This document shows, in pieces, positions 25,864-33,209 of a stretch of DNA of 64,000 nt. The translations under genes were made by a program, and so were the position numbers. Numbering within the stretch: the stretch's first letter is position 1; each line of letters starts with the position of its first letter. Below the pieces are notes generated by a model. That model was not told the origin of the DNA, searched no databases, and worked only from the letters and a program-made list of their open reading frames with translations. Source of the stretch: Nitrobacteraceae bacterium AZCC 2146 (GTDB taxonomy: Bacteria; Pseudomonadota; Alphaproteobacteria; Rhizobiales; Xanthobacteraceae); NCBI GenBank assembly GCA_036924855.1, contig JBAGRP010000001.1, positions 434,001 to 498,000 of the forward strand, written 5' to 3'.

Positions 25864-27314
25864 CACTACTTTGGCAGATTTGGCTGAAGGCGGCCTGCGA
25901 GCAGCATCTCACAGAGAGTGCATCGTAATGGTGGAGGCCGCACGAAAAGGTCGAGGATGGCTTGTCTGATGGCTGGCATGCTCGGCTGTGGCGGAGCGCC
26001 TGAGACTCTTTTTTTTCCGTCCCGCTGCGGTGAGGCGGCGGGATTGAAGGAAGGCGTAGGCGATCATCGTCATCAAGGCATGTCGGTGTAATCCGGCCCA
26101 CGACCTGCCTTCAAAATGGTCGAGCCCCAGCTCTTCCTTCAATTGCTGATGCGCCTGTTCACAGATCCACCGCGCCTTGACGGCAGCTGCCAGCGTCTTG
26201 AGCGAAACGTCAGCGGGCAGGTTCGAGACGTAGTACTTCTGCTCTCCGCTCGATCGTCGTTCGCCCAGGATCCACACTTCATCGCCAGGCATACGCTCGA
26301 CACCTTTATCGAACACGCGGTGCTTTGGGCCGTCCGCGATGCGGACGCGCCGTGCAGCGAAGAGGCATGTCAGCGGGCCTTTCGTGCCCCGGCGCCAACT
26401 GATCTTCCGCCACTTTTCGCCGACCAGCATCGTCTCGGCAGAAACTGGCGACATATCCGGGATATGGTGTTTGCGCGGCTTACGGGCTTTCTCCGTCGGA
26501 AAGATCATGGTGACATCGCTCGGATAGACTTTCTGGCGTCGTGACATACCAACTGCCCACAAGAGGCCACGTTCGCTCAGAGCATGACGGAACGGCGCGC
26601 TCGATCCGTATCCCGCGTCCGCCAGCACACAGCCGAAGCGAACACCGGCGGCGATCACGCGATCGATCTCAGCCAGCGCGATCTCTGGCTTGGACCGTGC
26701 CGCGCGATTCTCGATTGGAACGCCGGCGCGCTTCAGACGTACCGGATCGCTCGTCCAACTCTCGGGAATGAAGAGACGTAGCGCCACCATTACCGGCACT
26801 TCACCGCGCGCAAGCGTCAGCGACACCAATGTTTGGCAATTCGCCGTTTTACCGAGAGTTGATGCATATTGCGGAGCTACACCAACCGAGCGATCGCCCT
26901 TCTTCGGCATCGATGTATCGTCGATGACCAGCACTGCATCTGTGCCGCCGACGAGCCGGTCGGCCTGAACGAGCAATTCTGCTTCCAACGGCGCCGCGTC
27001 CCAGACGCCATCAGCGATGAAATGGTGCAACTGGTCATAGTCGCCCGGCGCCAGCCGCGCCGCCATTGGCTGGACGCTCTTGCGATCGCCCGGCCCAATC
27101 AGTCCCGAAACATATAGCGGACACATCCGCCGCCGAGCCTTGTGACCTAAACGATCCAGGAATGGCTTGAGCCAGCGTCCAAGCTCATCTTTCCACCTCG
27201 ACGTCGTCTCCACCATGGTCAGCCCTCCAAAAAGCCGACCACCCATGAATCATTGAAAACGTGATTCGGGAATCCAGTCTCGCCCATCAATCGCAAAAAT
27301 CTGCCAAAGTAGTG
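25864..27314 (-). mobile_element. IS701-family insertion sequence, copy B (a different member)
   Basis: 1451 bp with terminal inverted repeats CACTACTTTGGCAGATTT (25864-25881) and its complement ending at 27314, flanked by CTAG at 25860-25863 and 27315-27318. It is in the opposite orientation to copy A and shares its outermost 13 bp. The transposase differs at many positions, so it is not a recent duplicate of A. The right-hand CTAG contains the dprA stop codon. Confidence 0.92.
25909..27216 (-). CDS. IS701-family DDE transposase (element B), probable frameshifted C-terminus
   Basis: 435 residues from the ATG at 27216 (GGAGGG upstream); an in-frame ATG at 27246 exists. The catalytic blocks are VLVIDDTSMPKKGDR, CVLADAGYGSSAPFR and QQLKEELGLDHFEGRSW. 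An 8-A run (complement of T 26009-26016) precedes the end. Beyond it the +1 frame reads SGAPPQPSMPAIRQAILDLF...RCTLCEMLLAG and stops at the complement of 25866-25868 within the terminal inverted repeat, just as in element A. The annotated frame ends earlier, in a tail without recognisable conservation. Confidence 0.88.
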   Translation of the reverse strand: MVETTSRWKDELGRWLKPFLDRLGHKARRRMCPLYVSGLIGPGDRKSVQPMAARLAPGDYDQLHHFIADGVWDAAPLEAELLVQADRLVGGTDAVLVIDDTSMPKKGDRSVGVAPQYASTLGKTANCQTLVSLTLARGEVPVMVALRLFIPESWTSDPVRLKRAGVPIENRAARSKPEIALAEIDRVIAAGVRFGCVLADAGYGSSAPFRHALSERGLLWAVGMSRRQKVYPSDVTMIFPTEKARKPRKHHIPDMSPVSAETMLVGEKWRKISWRRGTKGPLTCLFAARRVRIADGPKHRVFDKGVERMPGDEVWILGERRSSGEQKYYVSNLPADVSLKTLAAAVKARWICEQAHQQLKEELGLDHFEGRSWAGLHRHALMTMIAYAFLQSRRLTAAGRKKKSLRRSATAEHASHQTSHPRPFRAASTITMHSL

Positions 27315-28457
27315 CTAGATTATCGACACTAGGCCGCCGCCGTGGCGCTCAAGCCGGCCGGCGAGTTCAAGCTCCAGCAACACGATGCGAACCGTGGTCG
27401 CCGAAGTGCCGGCGAGGCGAATGAGATCGTCGATGCCGACGGGGCTTGGGCCGAGCAGGCCGATCACGCGGGCACGGTCGCTGTGATCGGGTTCGTCGAA
27501 CGACATCACGTTATCGGGTTCGCGGCCCGGCAATTCGATCGGCCGCTCCATGATGGGCATGACGGCGTTGATGACATCGGCAGCCTCGGTGACCAGCGCC
27601 GCGCCCTGCTTGATCAGATCGTTGGTGCCGGCGGCGCGCGGATCGAGCGGCGAGCCCGGCACCGCAAACACCTCGCGGCCCTGTTCGGCGGCGATCCGCG
27701 CGGTGATCAGAGAGCCTGAGCGATGCGCCGCCTCGATCACCACGACGCCGAGCGCGGCACCCGAGATCAGCCGGTTGCGCCGTGGAAAATCCCGTGCGCG
27801 GGGGACGTGCCCGAGCGGCATTTCGGAAATCGCGCCGCCGGTGTCGAGGATCGCGAACAGCAGGCCTTCATGTTCAGGCGGATAGATCTTGTCGTGCCCG
27901 CCAGCCAACACCGCCAGCGTGCCGCTGCTGATGCTGGCGCGATGCGCGGCCTGGTCGATGCCGCGGGCGAGGCCGGAGACGATGACAAAGCCGGCGGCGC
28001 CGAGATCGCGCGCCAGTCTTTCCGCGAACTTCAATCCGGCACCTGAAGCATTGCGTGAGCCGACGATGGCGATCATCGGCCGCATCAGCGCGTCCAGCCT
28101 GCCGCGGGCGCCGAGCAGCGGCGGCGCGTCATCGATGCCGGCGAGGCGAGGGGGATAGCCCGCTTCGCCCGGCGCGATCAGCGTGACGCCGATCTCGCCG
28201 CTGGCGGCGAGTTCGCGCTGCGCATCGTCCTCGCTGCAGATCCGGCCGGGGCGGGCAGCGCCGCCGCGCCGCGCCAGATCCGGCAATCGCTCCAGCGCCG
28301 CCCGCGCGCTGCCGAAGTGATTGATGAGGGAACGAAAGGTGCGCGGGCCGACGTTGTCACTGCGGATCAGCCGCAGCCAGTCGATCCGCTGGGCGTCGGT
28401 GAGATGTGGTGTGCCCGGTATGTTGCTGTCCAAATGCCGCTCCCCGGCGGATAGCAT
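27315..28457 (-). CDS. dprA: DNA-processing protein DprA
   Basis: 380 residues. An N-terminal SAM-like helical region ([24 protein letters not shown]) precedes the Rossmann-like DprA domain ([66 protein letters not shown]) and a C-terminal winged helix ([41 protein letters not shown]). DprA binds incoming single-stranded DNA and loads RecA during transformation. The C-terminus VSII looks native, so the IS stack destroyed nothing: the TAG stop lies in the CTAG target. In relatives it lies between plsY and topA; here accessory DNA separates it from both. Confidence 0.95.
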   Translation of the reverse strand: MLSAGERHLDSNIPGTPHLTDAQRIDWLRLIRSDNVGPRTFRSLINHFGSARAALERLPDLARRGGAARPGRICSEDDAQRELAASGEIGVTLIAPGEAGYPPRLAGIDDAPPLLGARGRLDALMRPMIAIVGSRNASGAGLKFAERLARDLGAAGFVIVSGLARGIDQAAHRASISSGTLAVLAGGHDKIYPPEHEGLLFAILDTGGAISEMPLGHVPRARDFPRRNRLISGAALGVVVIEAAHRSGSLITARIAAEQGREVFAVPGSPLDPRAAGTNDLIKQGAALVTEAADVINAVMPIMERPIELPGREPDNVMSFDEPDHSDRARVIGLLGPSPVGIDDLIRLAGTSATTVRIVLLELELAGRLERHGGGLVSII

Positions 28458-28544
28458 TGCGCAACTTTAGGATGTGTTCAATTGACATTCGCACTGAGGG
28501 TGCGAGAGTAGGGGTGAGGCCGTGGGGACGGCTTCTGTGCAGTG

Positions 28545-29009
28545 ATGGCAATGCTTTTGGACTTCAACAACTACCAGCGGATTGGCGCTTCGAGCAACGC
28601 CGCTGTCGGTCGTGAATTTGAGGACGCCGCGCAGATCTTCTTTCACTCCGAAGGAGTGGTGCTGGCCCGCAACTTCGTTGTGCCAGTCGGCTACAAGCTG
28701 CGGAAGAACAAGCGGTTCGACCTCGGCAGCGCCAGTCCGCGCATCCTGGTGGAGTGCAAATCATACACCTGGACCGCCTCCGGCAATCGGCCGAGCGCGA
28801 AGATCAGGGGCATGAACGAGGCGATGCTTCTGTTCAGCGTGGCGCCACGGGACTATCGGAAGATCCTCTTCGTGCTCAAACACCTTCATCCCCATTCGAA
28901 GGTGAGTTTGATCTCCCACTACATCAAGAACAACGGCCATCTGATCGGCCCCGGCGTCGAGATCTGGGAATTCGATCTCGGCGCCAGGCAAGGCGCGCGG
29001 GTGTTTTAA
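28545..29009 (+). CDS. Small PD-(D/E)XK nuclease-like protein of unknown function
   Basis: 154 residues from the ATG at 28545 (GTG 28542 and ATG 28551 are alternatives; no strong ribosome-binding site). The core resembles a restriction-endonuclease-like fold: an N-terminal helix with Glu (VGREFEDAAQIFF, E24/E26), a strand with Asp (KRFDLGS, D59) and then ILVECKSYTW (E70 and K72), i.e. the D-x(n)-E-x-K signature, followed by a helix with N/Q positions. I do not recognise the family. There is no methyltransferase nearby, so this is not an evident restriction system. It sits alone, divergent from dprA, next to a hydrolase relic. Function is inferred from the motif only. Confidence 0.6.
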   Translation: MAMLLDFNNYQRIGASSNAAVGREFEDAAQIFFHSEGVVLARNFVVPVGYKLRKNKRFDLGSASPRILVECKSYTWTASGNRPSAKIRGMNEAMLLFSVAPRDYRKILFVLKHLHPHSKVSLISHYIKNNGHLIGPGVEIWEFDLGARQGARVF

Positions 29010-29050
29010 TGCCCCGGCGTGGCGCGAGAGAACGCCGCTTACTTCTTCGG

Positions 29051-29194
29051 CTACTGGATCGTCAAATTCATGAGTTCGTCGGGAAGTTCGCTCTGCGCGC
29101 ACCATGCCTTGACGGTGGCGGCGAACAGGTCAGGCCGTTCGGCATTCCAGGCATGGCCGACGCCCTTGACCAGCCGCGCTTGAGCTTCGCAGAT
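29051..29194 (-). pseudogene. Relic of an alpha/beta hydrolase C-terminus
   Basis: The minus-strand frame ending at 29051 encodes ARLVKGVGHAWNAERPDLF and then AATVKAWCAQSELPDELM. This is the closing part of many alpha/beta hydrolases, with the catalytic His in GVGHAWN. Nothing upstream of it in any frame continues the fold (no nucleophile elbow), and the frame runs into plsY antisense sequence. I read it as the 3' remnant of a deleted gene. Confidence 0.55.
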
Positions 29195-29289
29195 AAAGCA
29201 CGGGTGAAGCCTTTGCCGACTTGTTTTGTGGGAAGTGCCGCCGTGCCGGGAGGTCTTAGCCGAGGATTCTGAGGTGTTTAATGCGGCAA

Positions 29290-29880
29290 CTACTTCTTCG
29301 CGCCGATCTTCGTCTCCGTTCCCGCCTGCAGCCGCTTGATATTTTCGCGGTGCATGTACCACAACAGCAGGGTCAGGATCGTCGCCAGCACGGCGAGTTG
29401 CGGGGAGGCGTACCACCACAGGAAGATCGGCGTGATCGCGCTGGCGGCCAGCGCCGAGAACGACGAATAGCGCGAGGTGAAGGCGCAGGCGATCCAGGCC
29501 AGGCAGAACACGATCGCGGCCGGAAAGAACAGCCCGAGCATGATGCCGATATAGACCGCGACGCCCTTGCCACCCTTGAAATTCAGCCAGACCGGGAAGA
29601 GGTGGCCGAGGAAGGCGCAGAGCCCGGCCAGCATCGCGGCATAGGGACCGCCGACGCTGCCGGCGATGATGACTGCGACGGTGCCCTTCAGCGCATCGAG
29701 GATCAGCGTCGCCGCGGCGAGGCCCTTGCGGCCGGTGCGCAGCACGTTGGTGGCGCCGATATTGCCGGAGCCGATGGTGCGGATGTCCTCGGTGCCGGCG
29801 AGCTTTGTCAGCACCAGCCCGAACGGAATCGAGCCGAGGAAATAGCCGAGCGCAGCGGCAAAGGCGTAAACGACAATCAT
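29290..29880 (-). CDS. plsY: Acyl-phosphate:glycerol-3-phosphate acyltransferase PlsY
   Basis: 196 residues, five to seven transmembrane segments. The conserved loops are [38 protein letters not shown] (loop 1), [12 protein letters not shown] (phosphate-binding loop 2, GGKGVA) and the C-terminal HRENIKRL (loop 3). PlsY transfers an acyl chain from acyl-phosphate to G3P, the first step of phospholipid synthesis, working with PlsX. It lies 84 bp downstream of pyrC on the same strand and may share its transcript. Confidence 0.96.
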   Translation of the reverse strand: MIVVYAFAAALGYFLGSIPFGLVLTKLAGTEDIRTIGSGNIGATNVLRTGRKGLAAATLILDALKGTVAVIIAGSVGGPYAAMLAGLCAFLGHLFPVWLNFKGGKGVAVYIGIMLGLFFPAAIVFCLAWIACAFTSRYSSFSALAASAITPIFLWWYASPQLAVLATILTLLLWYMHRENIKRLQAGTETKIGAKK

Positions 29881-29964
29881 CGGGCCTCACAAAGGCGCGC
29901 GACCGGACGCAAAACCGGGATCCACCCCGGGTCAAGCCCGAGGGCATGCTTTTGCAGGTCGCGC

Positions 29965-31266
29965 TTACACATGTTCATAGACCGTACGTCCGCCGACGAT
30001 GGTGCGCGCGACGCGGCCGGTGAAGCGGGCCTCGTCGAACGGCGTGTTCTTGCATTGCGACTTCAGGTCGGCGGGATCCAGCACCCATGGCACGTCGGCG
30101 TCAATGACGATGATGTCGGCGACGGCGCCGGGCCGCAGCGAGCCGCCGGGCAGGCCCAGCAGTTCCGCCGGCCGGGTCGACATGGCGCGGATCAACGTGG
30201 TGAAATCCATCTCGCCATTGTGGACCAGGCGCAGCCCGGCGGCCAGCATGGTCTCCAGCCCGATGGCGCCGGGCGCGGCTTCCGCAAACGGCAGCCGCTT
30301 GGTCTCGACGTCCTGCGGGTTGTGGTCGGACATGATGACGTCGATCAGGCCGGAGGCGACGGCGGCGACCAGCGCCTGGCGATCGTCCTCGGTGCGCAGC
30401 GGCGGCGACAGTTTTAAGTAGGAGCGATACGGCCCGATGTCGTTCTCGTTCAGCGTCAGATGGTTGATCGAGGCGGACGCACTGACGCGGAGACCGGCGT
30501 CGCGGGCGCGCTGAAGGATTTCTATCGACTCCGCGCAGGTCAGCGATGCCGCGTGATAGCGGCCGCCGGTCAAGGCGACGAGGCGCATGTCGCGCTCCAG
30601 CAGCACCGCTTCGGCGGCATTGGGAATGCCGATCAGGCCGAGCCGCGAGGCAAAGCCGCCTTCGTTCATGACGCCTTCGCCGACCAGGTCGGGATCCTCG
30701 GTGTGGTGCACGATCAGCGCATCGAAGTCGCGGGCATAGGTCAGCGCCCGGCGCATCACCTGGGCGTTGGTCACGCTCTTGTCGCCATCGGTGAAGGCGA
30801 CGGCGCCAGCAGCCTTCAAGAGGCCGATCTCGGTCATCTCGCTGCCAGCCATGCCCTTGGTCAGCGCCGCCATCGGGTGGATGTTGACGATCGCGGTGTC
30901 GCGGGCGCGGCGCAGCACGAAGTCCACCGTCGCGGAATTGTCGATCACCGGCGAGGTGTCGGGCTGGCAGATGATGGTGGTGATGCCGCCGGCCGCGGCG
31001 GCGCGGCTCGCCGAGGCAAAGGTCTCGCGGTGGCTGGCGCCGGGCTCGCCGACAAAGGCGCGCATGTCGACCAGGCCGGGCGCTACGATCATGCCGGCGC
31101 AATTGATGATGTCGGTGCCTTCGGGCACGCCGGCGGCGCCGATGCCGCGGCGGGCGTCACGGATCACGCCGTCGGCGATCAGCACGTCGCCGGGGCCGTC
31201 GAGATCCCGGGCGGGATCGATCAGGCGGGCGTTGGCAAGCAGGATGGGGCGGCGGTCGGTCAGCAT
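29965..31266 (-). CDS. pyrC: Dihydroorotase-like protein (PyrC' type, metal-site HxH missing)
   Basis: 433 residues from the ATG at 31266, 4 bp after the pyrB stop. It is an amidohydrolase of the class I dihydroorotase family (IVAPGLVDMRAFVGEPGASHRETFASASRAAAAGGITTIICQPDTSPVIDN; IDVIMSDHNPQDVETKRLPFAEAAPGAIGLETML). The zinc-binding D-x-H-x-H is D67-M-R-A-F here, so both His are lost. This matches the inactive PyrC' of Pseudomonas, which is needed to assemble the PyrB dodecamer; a separate active dihydroorotase would then be expected elsewhere. An active-enzyme annotation should not be assumed. Confidence 0.88.
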   Translation of the reverse strand: MLTDRRPILLANARLIDPARDLDGPGDVLIADGVIRDARRGIGAAGVPEGTDIINCAGMIVAPGLVDMRAFVGEPGASHRETFASASRAAAAGGITTIICQPDTSPVIDNSATVDFVLRRARDTAIVNIHPMAALTKGMAGSEMTEIGLLKAAGAVAFTDGDKSVTNAQVMRRALTYARDFDALIVHHTEDPDLVGEGVMNEGGFASRLGLIGIPNAAEAVLLERDMRLVALTGGRYHAASLTCAESIEILQRARDAGLRVSASASINHLTLNENDIGPYRSYLKLSPPLRTEDDRQALVAAVASGLIDVIMSDHNPQDVETKRLPFAEAAPGAIGLETMLAAGLRLVHNGEMDFTTLIRAMSTRPAELLGLPGGSLRPGAVADIIVIDADVPWVLDPADLKSQCKNTPFDEARFTGRVARTIVGGRTVYEHV

Positions 31267-31270
31267 GAGG

Positions 31271-32224
31271 TCACGCGTTCGGGAGGTTGCGCGCGAGCGC
31301 TTCAAGCACGGCCATGCGGACGGCAACGCCCATCTCGACCTGCTCGCGGATCAGCGATTGCGCGCCGTCGGCGACGATGGAGTCGATCTCGACGCCGCGG
31401 TTCATCGGGCCGGGATGCATCACCAGCGCGTCGGGTTTTGCGTAAGCCAGCTTCTTCTGGTCGAGGCCGAAATAATTGAAGTATTCCTGTGACGACGGCA
31501 CGAACGATCCATTCATGCGCTCGCGCTGCAGCCGCAGCATCATGACAATGTCGGCGCCGTTGAGGCCCTCGCGCATGTCGCGGGCGACCTCGACGCCCAT
31601 CCGCTCGATGCCCGGCGGCAGCAGCGTCGAAGGCGCGACGACGCGGACGCGGGCGCCCATGGTGTTGAGCAGCAGGATGTTGGAGCGGGCGACGCGCGAA
31701 TGCATGACGTCGCCGCAGATCGCAATGGTCAGGCCTTCGAGCCGGCCCTTGTTGCGGCGGATGGTGAGCGCGTCGAGCAGCGCTTGGGTGGGATGTTCAT
31801 GGGCGCCGTCGCCGGCATTGATCACGGAGCCATCGACTTTTCGTGCCAGCAGTTCGACGGCGCCGGAGGCGTGATGCCGCACCACGAGGATGTCGGGGTG
31901 CATGGCGTTCAGCGTCACCGCGGTGTCGACTAGGGTCTCGCCCTTCTTGATCGAAGACTGCGATACCGACATGTTCATGACATCGGCGCCGAGCCGTTTG
32001 CCGGCTAGTTCGAACGAGGACTGCGTCCGAGTCGAGGCCTCGAAGAACAGGTTGATCTGGGTGCGGCCACGAAGGCTGGTGCGCTTTTTGTCGACCTGAC
32101 GGTTCAACTCGACATATTCCTCGGACAGGTCGAGGAGGCCGGTGATATCCGTGGCGGAAAGGCCCTCGATTCCCAGCAAATGCCGGTGGCCGAGGACGAA
32201 CGTCGATTTCGATGCAAGGGTCAT
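31271..32224 (-). CDS. pyrB: Aspartate carbamoyltransferase catalytic subunit
   Basis: 317 residues. The carbamoyl-phosphate loop is [25 protein letters not shown], followed by [12 protein letters not shown], the [10 protein letters not shown] strand and the aspartate-domain block [14 protein letters not shown]. PyrB joins carbamoyl phosphate and L-aspartate in de novo pyrimidine synthesis. No PyrI regulatory subunit is present; it is instead paired with a PyrC'-type protein 4 bp downstream, which suggests the class A dodecameric ATCase. Confidence 0.96.
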   Translation of the reverse strand: MTLASKSTFVLGHRHLLGIEGLSATDITGLLDLSEEYVELNRQVDKKRTSLRGRTQINLFFEASTRTQSSFELAGKRLGADVMNMSVSQSSIKKGETLVDTAVTLNAMHPDILVVRHHASGAVELLARKVDGSVINAGDGAHEHPTQALLDALTIRRNKGRLEGLTIAICGDVMHSRVARSNILLLNTMGARVRVVAPSTLLPPGIERMGVEVARDMREGLNGADIVMMLRLQRERMNGSFVPSSQEYFNYFGLDQKKLAYAKPDALVMHPGPMNRGVEIDSIVADGAQSLIREQVEMGVAVRMAVLEALARNLPNA

Positions 32225-32368
32225 TAAAACGAAAGCTATAGGCAGAGTTCAAAACCGGGGCAAGCGCCAAGAAGCCGGTTTTGGGTTATCCCCCGATCTG
32301 TCGGCGGCAGGGTAAACAGCCTTGATGCAAACTGCCGCAAAGTCGCCGCGATTGGATTGCCCAACACC

Positions 32369-33142
32369 ATGATGCAGCATTTGAAACGGGTGGCCGCGGC
32401 GGCGTTTTTGGCATTCGGGCTCCTGCAGGGCGCAACGACCGCGCAAGCGCAAAACCCGCCAGACGATTTTGTCTTCCTCCGCGACCTCGACCCGAGCATT
32501 CAGCAGGACATCCGCTACGCCGGCGTCAATAATTTCGTCGGCCGCGGGCTGGATGGTTACGACAGCGCGGACTGCGTGGTGAAGCGTACGGTGGGGCTTA
32601 CTCTGCAAAAGGTGCAGCGCGAACTGGCATCGCAGAACCTGTCGCTGAAAATGCTGGACTGTTATCGCCCGGTGCGGGCATCGCGCGACATGGTGGCGTG
32701 GGCGCGCGATGGCGTGGAGACGCCGGCGCAGAAACGGTACAATCCCGCCTTCAGCAAGAAGGACCTGTTCCGGCTCGGCTATATCGCCGAGCGATCCGGC
32801 CACTCCACCGGCGCTGCGGTGGATCTGACGCTGGTCGATCTGCGCGCGGGACCGTCGGCCCGGTTCGATCCGAACAAGGCCTATGCCGACTGCATCGCAA
32901 GCGAGGCGGGGCGCGCGCCGGAGGCCAGCGTCGACATGGGCACCGGCTACGACTGCTCGGACGTCAAGGCGCATACCGCGTCCGGCGCGATCACGCCGGC
33001 GCAGCGGCGCTGGCGGCAGACGCTGGTGTCCGCCATGGGCCGGCAGGGCTTCGTCAACTATGCCAGGGAATGGTGGCATTTCTCGCTCCCGGGCGTCGGC
33101 TCCCGCGCCTATGATTTTCCGATCACGCGGCGAGCCAGATAG
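32369..33142 (+). CDS. Secreted D-alanyl-D-alanine dipeptidase, VanX/DdpX family (M15D)
   Basis: 257 residues from the first of two ATGs (32369, 32372). A signal peptide (MMQHLKRVAAAAFLAFGLLQ..., cleavage near AQAQ) precedes a VanX-type domain: YRPVRA (residues 99-104), the zinc motif SGHSTGAAVDLT (H145, D152) and EWWHF (E234 catalytic base, H237 zinc ligand). The HxxxxxxD and ExxH spacing matches VanX. It cleaves D-Ala-D-Ala, probably for peptidoglycan recycling in the periplasm rather than for glycopeptide resistance, since no vanHA genes are near. It stands alone, divergent from pyrB. Confidence 0.9.
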   Translation: MMQHLKRVAAAAFLAFGLLQGATTAQAQNPPDDFVFLRDLDPSIQQDIRYAGVNNFVGRGLDGYDSADCVVKRTVGLTLQKVQRELASQNLSLKMLDCYRPVRASRDMVAWARDGVETPAQKRYNPAFSKKDLFRLGYIAERSGHSTGAAVDLTLVDLRAGPSARFDPNKAYADCIASEAGRAPEASVDMGTGYDCSDVKAHTASGAITPAQRRWRQTLVSAMGRQGFVNYAREWWHFSLPGVGSRAYDFPITRRAR

Positions 33143-33209
33143 AGGCGTGAAATTGCGGTCATTCCGGCGTAAAATGATTCGCTACGATGTTTTCAGCCGG
33201 GACCACTTC

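Noticed and set aside
23283..27314. Composite transposon made of the two IS701 copies with IS630 as cargo
   Set aside because: The copies are different family members, each with its own CTAG duplication, and the middle is only an IS630 element with its own TA duplication. Independent insertions explain it better.
28665..28790. Whether the dprA-adjacent ORF could be part of a CRISPR or toxin-antitoxin locus
   Set aside because: No repeats of CRISPR type are seen anywhere in the window and no second small ORF is coupled to it.
28545..29009. Restriction-modification system
   Set aside because: No methyltransferase or specificity subunit lies near; only a single nuclease-like ORF is present.
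32369..33142. Glycopeptide resistance gene vanX
   Set aside because: The enzyme is VanX-like, but vanH, vanA and vanRS are absent and the organism is Gram-negative; a peptidoglycan-turnover dipeptidase is more likely.
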